From positions 1-6,673 of the forward strand of contig JAAVGZ010000018.1 of assembly GCA_014799985.1 (NCBI GenBank): a stretch of 6,673 nucleotides of DNA. The letters run 5' to 3'. Positions 1 to 4,944 of the stretch are shown here, one piece after another. The translations under genes were made by a program, and so were the position numbers. This DNA is from Helicobacter sp. (GTDB lineage Bacteria; Campylobacterota; Campylobacteria; Campylobacterales; Helicobacteraceae). The number at the start of each line of letters is the position of its first letter. The stretch's first letter is position 1. The notes below the pieces were generated by a model. The model saw only the letters and a list, made by a program, of their open reading frames with translations, ran no database searches and was not told where the DNA came from.

Positions 1-19
1 AATCAAAGATTGCAATCTT

Positions 20-68
20 CAAAGCGCGGCTGTGCTGTGGCTTTGCCATAGCTTTGCGCGCGCTTTTT
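20..68 (+). terminator. Stem-loop with T-run, terminator-like, part of an edge repeat
   Basis: AAAGCGCG (21-28) pairs with CGCGCTTT (59-66), an inner CTGTGGC/GCCATAG stem (about 35-51) extends the structure, and a T5 run (64-68) follows. It would terminate a plus-strand transcript arriving from left of the window, but the upstream gene is outside. The 49-77 part recurs inverted at 6628-6656. Confidence 0.5.
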
Positions 69-77
69 CTGGGGATT
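49..77 (+). repeat. Edge repeat C, left copy
   Basis: This 29-base stretch contains GCGCGCGCTTTTT followed by TGGGGATT. The same sequence in reverse complement lies at 6628-6656; the two differ only by one T before the GC run and by one or two bases after the T-run. It forms the outermost inverted pair of the window. Confidence 0.6.
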
Positions 78-88
78 CTACCTTATTT

Positions 89-107
89 CCCCTCCCTTGC
101 GGAGGGG
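89..107. repeat. G/C-rich hairpin CCCCTCC-CTTGC-GGAGGGG
   Basis: CCCCTCC (89-95) and GGAGGGG (101-107) form a perfect seven-base G:C-rich stem with a five-base loop, followed by TATGGGGGTGGG. Similar cytosine/guanine-rich hairpins occur as dispersed intergenic repeats in several bacteria. Only one copy is present here, so calling it a repeat is inference; the hairpin itself is seen directly. Confidence 0.45.
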
Positions 108-120
108 GTATGGGGGTGGG

Positions 121-151
121 TTGTCATGTTGAGCGAAGCGAAACATCTCTA
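121..151 (+). repeat. Dispersed repeat B, left copy
   Basis: The segment reads TTGTCATGTTGAGCG, then AAGCG, then AAACATCTCTA. A second copy lies inverted at 6321-6352 and differs only in the centre (CTAGCG in place of AAGCG). Its first bases TGTCAT and the GAGCGAAGCG block resemble the end of repeat A, so the two families may be related. A perfect hairpin GAATCTT-GA-AAGATTC follows at 158-173. Confidence 0.75.
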
Positions 152-157
152 TGCTTG

Positions 158-173
158 GAATCTTGAAAGATTC
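158..173. repeat. Perfect hairpin GAATCTT-GA-AAGATTC
   Basis: A seven-base perfect inverted repeat with a two-base centre lies between repeat B and repeat A of the left flank. It could be the tail of repeat B; the right-hand B copy lacks an equivalent, so this cannot be decided here. Confidence 0.45.
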
Positions 174-181
174 TACCTATC

Positions 182-289
182 TGTCATTGCGAGCATTCGT
201 AAGAATGCGTGGCAATCAACCGTATATGAAGCTAGAATCATGGGGATTCTATGCCTGTTGATTGCTTCGGCTATCGCCTCGCAATGACA
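182..289 (+). repeat. Palindromic repeat A, left copy (108 bases)
   Basis: The ends TGTCATTGCGAG and CTCGCAATGACA are perfect inverted repeats, and GCAATCAAC / GTTGATTGC form a second inner stem. The left arm carries its own hairpin GCATTC-GTAA-GAATGC (193-208). The centre AAGCTAGAATCATGGGGATT is shared in inverse orientation with the copy at 6379-6482. No coding capacity and no clear target duplication are visible. It resembles a MITE or REP-type non-autonomous element. Confidence 0.85.
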
Positions 290-294
290 AAAAA

Positions 295-365
295 TGGAGG
301 TGCGGTTTTAAGCGCACATAAACGAGAATCGTGCACCACCAAGTGCGACTAAAGTCGCACCTCCA
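295..365. repeat. Nested inverted repeat downstream of fic
   Basis: TGGAGGTGCG (295-304) is the exact reverse complement of CGCACCTCCA (356-365). Inside each arm is a smaller hairpin: GTGCG...CGCAC (300-304/313-317) and the perfect GTGCGACT-AA-AGTCGCAC (343-360). The structure starts 14 bases beyond the fic stop, so it may stop transcription of the five-gene operon, although no T-run follows on the minus strand. Confidence 0.65.
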
Positions 366-379
366 AAGATAAACACAAC

Positions 380-919
380 CTACACATCGCTTTCATAAAA
401 ATATGACTGCTCAATGCCCTTAAATATTATTTCTCTATCGTTGATTCTGTCGGTTAGGTTGGGTTCTATTAATGCCCTTAACTCCAAGTCATTAACGGGG
501 CTTCTCTCCATTGCCTGCAAATAGCTGCCCTTATCGATATTTTTCCAATCCACCACAACTTTCAAATTCTTTTTTAGAATCATGTCTAACCAGATTCGCA
601 TGCTTCTGCCATTGCCCTCCATAAATGGGTGCGCAATATTCATTTCGACATATTTGGCGATAATATCTACAAAGGTATCTTCTTTCATCATATCGATTTT
701 TTCAAGTGCATTTTCAAGATAGAGTGCGCTTGCGAAACGAAAATTGCCCCTTGAGATGTTTTTCGTCCTTATCTTGCCTGCAAAATCATATAATCCATGA
801 AAAAGATATTGATGAATAGCCCTAAGTCCATGCGTTGTGCCCACTTCGATATTTTCTATATCACCACTCGCAAAAAGCCTCTTGGCATTTTGAAGACTTT
901 TATTGTCTAATTCAGTCAT
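380..919 (-). CDS. fic: Class III Fic-domain protein AMP-transferase (adenylyltransferase)
   Basis: This 179-residue protein is a complete, minimal Fic protein expected to transfer AMP from ATP to a hydroxyl side chain of a target protein in the cytoplasm. The core motif HPFMEGNGR lies at residues 97-105, with H97 as catalytic base, E101 as the Mg-binding acid and the GNGR anion-binding turn. The target-docking flap is recognisable around residues 54-68 (NISRGNFRF). The C-terminal helix ends with SYFYES (172-177), which fits the class III inhibitory motif [S/T]xxxE[G/N] except for the last residue; E176 would be the inhibitory glutamate. Sequence and length closely resemble the Neisseria meningitidis Fic protein as I remember it, including the shared stretch around MERSPVNDLELR. 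The ATG lies 8 bases after the pgpA stop and has only a weak ribosome site, so translation may be coupled. The gene is more AT-rich than ispDF or thiC, suggesting later acquisition. Its target is unknown here; some bacterial Fic enzymes modify GyrB/ParE. No antitoxin gene is adjacent, as expected for a self-inhibited class III protein. Confidence 0.95.
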   Translation of the reverse strand: MTELDNKSLQNAKRLFASGDIENIEVGTTHGLRAIHQYLFHGLYDFAGKIRTKNISRGNFRFASALYLENALEKIDMMKEDTFVDIIAKYVEMNIAHPFMEGNGRSMRIWLDMILKKNLKVVVDWKNIDKGSYLQAMERSPVNDLELRALIEPNLTDRINDREIIFKGIEQSYFYESDV

Positions 920-927
920 TGTTAGCT

Positions 928-1653
928 TTATGGCGCTTCCCTAATTGTTCCTATATCAAGCGGCAGCTCCCACAGCCCAAATTGTTGGAGGATTCCAAGC
1001 ACGATTAGCCCCAAAAGCCCCGCGAAGAATCCCGCGACCGCATCATCGCCCATCACGCCTAATCCACCCTTCACATCTCTATCGATTCGTCCAATAATCG
1101 AGGGCTTCCAAATATCAAAAAGACGAAAGAAGGCAAATGCCAAAAGGGCTTCTAGCATGCCAAAACCAAGCATAGAAAGCGCTATCCAAACACCAACAAC
1201 TTCGTCAATCACAATGCGTTTGTCATCGTGGATTCCACCGGCAGATTCGTATTCGTTCGTCCATTTGACGCCCAGAAGCCCAAAGAAAATCGCGAGCATT
1301 GCGAGGTTGCTCGCATGGAGATAATAGAGAATGGGCAGCCCAACGAGCACGCCCACGAGGCTGCCAAAAGTGCCCGGCGCTTTGGGTGAATGTCCGACAT
1401 AGCAGAGACTTAAAAAAAGCCATTTCTTTTTGTCCCAATGTTGCATTTTTTCTTGGTTGTCAAACTCCGCTTGCTTGCGCTCATCTTGCAGGGCTTCTTG
1501 CATGCTTTGCTCGCGCAAATCTTGCTCGTTTTGCGCCTCTTGTTGCTCAAGTTTGCGGATAGATTGCAATTCCTCCTCGCTTGGTGGGGACGCAAGCGTA
1601 AAGTCTTGTGGATTTTTATGTGCCGATTCGAGGCTTGAATGAAAGTCTTTCAT
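928..1653 (-). CDS. pgpA: Phosphatidylglycerophosphatase A with N-terminal charged extension
   Basis: This integral inner-membrane phosphatase should convert phosphatidylglycerophosphate to phosphatidylglycerol, the last step of PG synthesis. The PgpA core spans about residues 75-230 and holds the family signatures: GHSPKAPGTFGS (87-98), IVIDEVVGVWIA (147-158), the FDIWKPSIIGRID segment (179-191) and GGLGVMGDDAVAGFFAG (197-213). Hydrophobic stretches near 98-128, 150-175 and 205-225 fit a small multi-pass protein. The family is normally about 160-170 residues; here about 74 extra residues precede the core. They are rich in Q, E, K and R (about 26-72) and probably form an alpha-helical or coiled-coil cytoplasmic segment. 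The chosen ATG begins one base after the stop of the sulfurylase-like gene, which supports the long form through translational coupling. An internal ATG at M70 would give a near-standard PgpA and cannot be excluded. It is the fourth gene of the minus-strand operon and is followed after 8 bases by fic. Confidence 0.92.
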   Translation of the reverse strand: MKDFHSSLESAHKNPQDFTLASPPSEEELQSIRKLEQQEAQNEQDLREQSMQEALQDERKQAEFDNQEKMQHWDKKKWLFLSLCYVGHSPKAPGTFGSLVGVLVGLPILYYLHASNLAMLAIFFGLLGVKWTNEYESAGGIHDDKRIVIDEVVGVWIALSMLGFGMLEALLAFAFFRLFDIWKPSIIGRIDRDVKGGLGVMGDDAVAGFFAGLLGLIVLGILQQFGLWELPLDIGTIREAP

Positions 1654-1654
1654 G

Positions 1655-2845
1655 TTAATTCACCATTTGTGCTTGATAGAGCGAGAGAAAATCAGAATAG
1701 AATGATTTGTCGCCATATTCATCGAGTAAATTTGAGGGGCTGATTCCTTTATAGAGCTGCTCCATTTTTTTAAATCGATTGGGATAGAGCCATTCAAGAA
1801 TCATCGCCGAAATTTCTTTGCGAACCAAGATGTTTGGCGGCGGGATTCCGAGATTAAAAAGCTCGAGCATCGATTTGGTGTGGTAGTGGATATGATGATG
1901 TGCGCCATGCGGACAGCTGATAATGCTCACAATCGTGCCACATTGTTTGCAATAGACATATTCACTAAGAATCTGCACATCGAGGCGAATGCCTTGCAGG
2001 CTATCAAAAATCGTGTGGATTTGGTTGCTTTCATAGAAAAGCGATAGTCCCATGTGGTTGCGACCGATAATAAAACGCGTACAGCCAAGATTTTGTACGA
2101 TAATGGCATTGAGAATCACATGGTTTGCGCCATTAAAAAGATAGCTATCGTCAAGCGGAATGACCAGCAGGCGATTTGCAAGGAAATAATTGTCGATTGT
2201 GAGCTGCAAGATTTTTTGTCGCAGCTCAAAAGGAAGCAAGTCATCGTCTTTGTGCGGTTTGACAATGAATAAAACAAGCAAATCGCTTGTGTCATAACAA
2301 ATGCGGATAATGCGTTCATGCACGCGATGAATCGGGTTTGCTTGCAACATAAATGCGCTAATGTTTTTGGCATGCAACATAAGCTTGCGCTGCTCGATGA
2401 GATAAATCATGTCGGCAAAATACGATGCTTGTTTGAGGGCATAAGAGCCAGAAATGGCATAATTTCCAAGTGCGTCATAAAGCGTTTTTGCCTTTTTAGA
2501 TGTCAAATCCCCGCCCATGAGTTTCTTGAAAAACGATTCTTTGTCAATCGCAAAAATCTCATGCACACAGATTTCGCCAAAAACTTGACCATTGCAAACG
2601 AGTTTGAGTGTGTCTCCTTGTTTGGCAGTCTTAAGAACCGCTAGATTTTTCTTGCCATTTGGAGCGAGAATAAACGGAAAGGGCAGGCTCATTCCCTGAT
2701 AAATCCCGCTTGCATTCACCATGTCGTATTCATGTTGATTCATGAGCGCTGTAACGGGCTTGAGCAGCCCATGCGCGCACATTTCGAGCATAGACTTGAT
2801 TTCTTGTGTGAGATAGAGGCTCTTATTTTTTCTTGACGATTCCAT
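1655..2845 (-). CDS. ATP sulfurylase-like protein with altered active-site motif
   Basis: The 396-residue protein has the architecture of the bacterial sulfate adenylyltransferase family: an N-terminal PUA-like domain (about 8-150), the nucleotidyltransferase core (about 160-290), and a C-terminal zinc-binding part. The core keeps NPIHRVHE (170-177) in place of the usual (Q)TRNPxHxxHE, CTRFIIGRNHMGLS (255-268) in place of the GRDHAG loop, and a cysteine/histidine cluster C299-K-Q-C302...C311-P-H313. However, the QTRN stretch that binds sulfate and ATP reads LQAN (167-170), so the key arginine is alanine, and the GRDHAG loop has N and M substitutions. ATP sulfurylase activity is therefore doubtful. 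It is a homologue of C. jejuni Cj1609, found at the same place. The ATG at 2845 lies inside the end of the regulator gene (23-base overlap), with GGGAG 13 bases upstream; the reading frame stays open upstream to 2926, but that part overlaps the regulator's DNA-binding region. The real substrate is unknown. Confidence 0.85.
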   Translation of the reverse strand: MESSRKNKSLYLTQEIKSMLEMCAHGLLKPVTALMNQHEYDMVNASGIYQGMSLPFPFILAPNGKKNLAVLKTAKQGDTLKLVCNGQVFGEICVHEIFAIDKESFFKKLMGGDLTSKKAKTLYDALGNYAISGSYALKQASYFADMIYLIEQRKLMLHAKNISAFMLQANPIHRVHERIIRICYDTSDLLVLFIVKPHKDDDLLPFELRQKILQLTIDNYFLANRLLVIPLDDSYLFNGANHVILNAIIVQNLGCTRFIIGRNHMGLSLFYESNQIHTIFDSLQGIRLDVQILSEYVYCKQCGTIVSIISCPHGAHHHIHYHTKSMLELFNLGIPPPNILVRKEISAMILEWLYPNRFKKMEQLYKGISPSNLLDEYGDKSFYSDFLSLYQAQMVN

Positions 2846-3710
2846 ATTTCTTTCGCTTCTCCCATAAGCTTTTTCGCGACATGCCCAAACGGCGAGATAA
2901 TTCGGTATCGGGATATTTATGCTCATAGCATAGAATCACATTTTTAATATAATCATCAACACAGAGAAACTCGCCATAGAAATCGATGTTGTTCGAGCCA
3001 CTCACTTGGATAATATTCTGAAATGTAATTTGCTCATTGCTGATATACGAAGCAATGATTTGTTTGGTCGCTATCATTTCCAAAAACTCGTCTTGCTCTG
3101 TCTTTTTGAGCTCCTCGAGCCCAACGATATAAAGAATATCGTTATTGTGCTGCGGTTGTTGCAAGATTTCTTTCCAATTGCGGTGCTTTTTGAGCGACAA
3201 AAGCCGCAACGAAAACTCGTTGCGCCGCGCATAGAAAATCACATAGGCATCGATACTCTTTTGATTCTGACTTTGCAAAACGAGGGGCAAAGAGAGCTTG
3301 GAAGGAACTTCGGTAATGAAATTGTCCAAAGTCATATCGACATAGCTGCGATAAAACGTCACCGTTTGTTTGAGATGTTGGAAGGTATAATAATGCTGAA
3401 TCTTGCGCACGAGCTCATCAATCATGAACGGCTTGAGAATATAATCTTTTGCGCCTGCTTTCATTGGTTTGGTGACGGTGTCATCGCTGATATACGAAAT
3501 CATGAGGATAATCACGCTGTCTTTGTAGAGAGAAATAATCGAATAAATGTTTTGTTCGATAAGGTTGGTTGAAAGCAGAACGACATCATAGTCTTTTGAA
3601 TGACTCTCGTTCACAACGGTGGTAATATCGCAATCAAATCCTAAATGCTCGAGTTTCATCGCGATACTCTGCGCCAGATAAATCTCGTTTTCAATAATTA
3701 ATACTCTCAC
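2823..3710 (-). CDS. cemR: Orphan atypical response regulator, HP1021/Cj1608 (CemR) family
   Basis: This 295-residue protein matches the size of H. pylori HP1021 (about 298 residues) and occupies the locus of C. jejuni Cj1608. Residues 1-105 form a receiver domain, but the phosphoacceptor position reads LLSTNL with S47 instead of Asp, and the acidic pair is E7-N8; S72 and K93 of the receiver fold remain. Regulation by phosphorylation is thus unlikely. Residues about 155-225 resemble a reduced NtrC-type ATPase core with no Walker A motif. Residues about 267-291 (ELSRRLGMSRKSLWEKRKKYGI) form a Fis-type helix-turn-helix. In relatives this factor binds oriC and limits DnaA-driven unwinding, and controls redox or energy-metabolism genes; HP1021 responds to oxidation through cysteines, and here there are only C27, C250 and C261. 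I choose a GTG start at 3710: it overlaps the ispDF stop as GTGA, has GGAG (3720-3723) nine bases upstream, and gives the family N terminus VRVLIIENE. The reading frame extends to 3773 inside ispDF, but that extension is not family-like. Confidence 0.92.
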   Translation of the reverse strand: MRVLIIENEIYLAQSIAMKLEHLGFDCDITTVVNESHSKDYDVVLLSTNLIEQNIYSIISLYKDSVIILMISYISDDTVTKPMKAGAKDYILKPFMIDELVRKIQHYYTFQHLKQTVTFYRSYVDMTLDNFITEVPSKLSLPLVLQSQNQKSIDAYVIFYARRNEFSLRLLSLKKHRNWKEILQQPQHNNDILYIVGLEELKKTEQDEFLEMIATKQIIASYISNEQITFQNIIQVSGSNNIDFYGEFLCVDDYIKNVILCYEHKYPDTELSRRLGMSRKSLWEKRKKYGIVKKK

Positions 3711-4840
3711 TTTTGTTGTCTCCAATCCGCATATTGTAATGTCGCGACACAGCTTGCCGCGACACCCTCGCATCGCCCCAAAAAGCCCAGATGTTCGGTC
3801 GTTGTCGCCTTGATGTTGAGCTTGGCGGCAGGAATCTCGAGCAACGAGCTAAGCCGCGCGCGCATGCGGTCTTTGTGCGGCGCAATCTTGGGCTCTTGGG
3901 CGATAATCGTCAAATCGACATTGACGATAAAAAAGCCAACATTGCGAATGAAACAAAGCACCTGTTGGAGCAAAAGGGCAGAATCGATGTTTGCATATTG
4001 CATGTCCGAGTCGGGAAACCATTGCCCGATGTCCCCCGCGCCCGCCGCGCCAAGCAGCGCGTCAATCAGCGCGTGGATTCCGACATCGCCATCGCTGTGC
4101 GCCTCAAACGCGTGCGAAAACGGAATCCACACGCCGCAAATCGTCAGGTGGTCGCCCTCTGTGAAGCGATGCACATCGAATCCGTTGCCGACCAATGTCT
4201 CGCCGCTAGGCGGGGGCAGCTCGAGAAGCGCGAGGTCTTGGAATGTCGTGAGTTTGTGCAAATTGCTGCTGCCCGCGACAAACTCCACCGCGCCGCCGTG
4301 CGCATAGATGGCGCTGCTCTCATCGCCAAACTCGCCCGCGCTCAATGCGTCAAGCAGTGTCGCCTTGCGACAAAGTTGTGGCGTTTGAATGAGCTTCAGC
4401 GACTCGCGCGGCAGATAGCCAAAGAGGCTGCTATAAGTCGTGTCATGCGCGCTCACGAAAGGAACGACACAATCGGCAAGCGGCGCGTTCAAGACCGCCT
4501 TGAGAACCTTTTTGTCAATGCAGCACCGCGCCGCATCGCTCACGAGCACCCATTCACAATCGACCTTTTGCAACGCGTTGAGCAGCGATTCTTGGCGCGT
4601 GTTGCCGCCGCCAACAACCTCCGCTTCGTCTATGAAGCTCTGCGCATAGCGCACTTCTTGGGGCGAAATGGCGACAACCGTCTGCCCAAAGTGGTGGAGC
4701 GCATGGAACTGCCGCACCACAAAACACCACAAGGGCAGTGCGCCAACGCGCAACCATTGTTTTTTGCATTGGATATTGGAACTCGTGGCAAACCGCCGCC
4801 CCTCGCCTGCTGCTAGCAGTACCAAAGCAATCTCTCTCAC
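3707..4840 (-). CDS. ispDF: Bifunctional MEP-pathway enzyme IspD-IspF
   Basis: This 377-residue fusion catalyses two non-consecutive steps of the MEP pathway to isopentenyl diphosphate. IspD (about 1-205) couples MEP with CTP to CDP-ME, and IspF (about 217-374) cyclises CDP-ME 2-phosphate to MEcPP. IspE, which acts between them, is not in the window. The IspD part shows LLAAGEGRRF (8-17), K27 in CKKQWL, SDAARCC (101-107), TPQL (153-156) and NLHKLTTFQDL (193-203). The DAAR motif is followed by Cys where many IspD proteins have Pro. The IspF part shows GFDVHRF with metal ligands D222 and H224, HSDGDVGIHALIDALLGA (248-265) with metal ligand H256, and KATTTEHLGFLGRCEG (344-359). Such fusions are typical of Campylobacterales and some alphaproteobacteria. 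The start is GTG with AGGAG five bases upstream (4846-4850). It is the first gene of the minus-strand operon, and its stop overlaps the GTG of the regulator gene by four bases. Confidence 0.97.
   Translation of the reverse strand: MREIALVLLAAGEGRRFATSSNIQCKKQWLRVGALPLWCFVVRQFHALHHFGQTVVAISPQEVRYAQSFIDEAEVVGGGNTRQESLLNALQKVDCEWVLVSDAARCCIDKKVLKAVLNAPLADCVVPFVSAHDTTYSSLFGYLPRESLKLIQTPQLCRKATLLDALSAGEFGDESSAIYAHGGAVEFVAGSSNLHKLTTFQDLALLELPPPSGETLVGNGFDVHRFTEGDHLTICGVWIPFSHAFEAHSDGDVGIHALIDALLGAAGAGDIGQWFPDSDMQYANIDSALLLQQVLCFIRNVGFFIVNVDLTIIAQEPKIAPHKDRMRARLSSLLEIPAAKLNIKATTTEHLGFLGRCEGVAASCVATLQYADWRQQK
3720..3723 (-). promoter_or_regulatory. Ribosome binding site deciding the GTG start of the regulator gene
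   Basis: GGAG lies nine bases upstream of the GTG at 3708-3710, inside the end of ispDF. Together with the GTGA stop-start overlap it argues against the longer frame that opens at 3773. Confidence 0.65.
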
Positions 4841-4845
4841 AATCT

Positions 4846-4850
4846 CTCCT
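4846..4850 (-). promoter_or_regulatory. Ribosome binding site deciding the GTG start of ispDF
   Basis: AGGAG on the minus strand sits five bases before the GTG at 4838-4840. It supports the non-ATG start and the N terminus VREIALVLLAAGEGRR, which matches the IspD nucleotide-binding loop position. Confidence 0.75.
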
Positions 4851-4865
4851 GTTTGATGTTACGAA

Positions 4866-4890
4866 ATTATACAGAGAAAAAGCTTGTTTT
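4866..4890 (-). promoter_or_regulatory. Promoter of the ispDF operon
   Basis: On the minus strand a perfect TATAAT (4866-4871) is preceded by a T-rich stretch (AGCTTTTTCTCTG), the usual form of a Campylobacterales sigma-70 promoter with little -35 conservation. Transcription would begin near 4859, giving a leader of about 19 bases before the GTG of ispDF. Downstream genes show no gaps large enough for obvious internal promoters, so this probably drives all five. Confidence 0.65.
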
Positions 4891-4910
4891 TGTCTTTTTT
4901 TGGCTAGAAT
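4886..4910 (+). promoter_or_regulatory. Promoter of thiC
   Basis: TAGAAT at 4905-4910 follows a run of T residues (4887-4901, interrupted by G and C), fitting the T-rich plus -10 pattern of Campylobacterales promoters. Transcription would start near 4917, leaving a leader of roughly 28 bases that includes the AAAGGA ribosome site. It lies back to back with the ispDF promoter, about 34 bases between the two -10 elements. Confidence 0.55.
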
Positions 4911-4944
4911 CGTGGCAATATATCGAAAGCAACAAAGGACAACG

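Noticed and set aside
54..287. Open frame of 77 codons on the plus strand in the left flank
   Set aside because: It runs straight through repeats B and A and two hairpins, and its sequence is explained by those repeats. There is no ribosome site or family resemblance.
182..289. Possible CRISPR-type repeat array from the recurring TGTCATTGCGAG units
   Set aside because: The units are palindromic about 100-base elements in mixed orientation without regular spacers, and no cas gene is present.
380..919. Fic as half of a toxin-antitoxin pair (FicT/FicA)
   Set aside because: The inhibitory motif is within the Fic protein's own C terminus (class III), and no small antitoxin gene lies on either side.
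2846..2926. Upstream extension of the sulfurylase-like gene to 2926
   Set aside because: It would overlap the HTH-coding end of the regulator by about 100 bases, and the extra residues do not resemble the family N terminus. The ATG at 2845 fits better.
3006..3572. 188-codon open frame antisense to the regulator gene
   Set aside because: It lies wholly within a clearly conserved gene, and the product matches nothing I recognise.
3791..4816. 341-codon open frame antisense to ispDF
   Set aside because: It mirrors the GC-rich codon pattern of ispDF, which shows unmistakable IspD and IspF motifs. The antisense product is arginine/alanine-rich with no recognisable domain.
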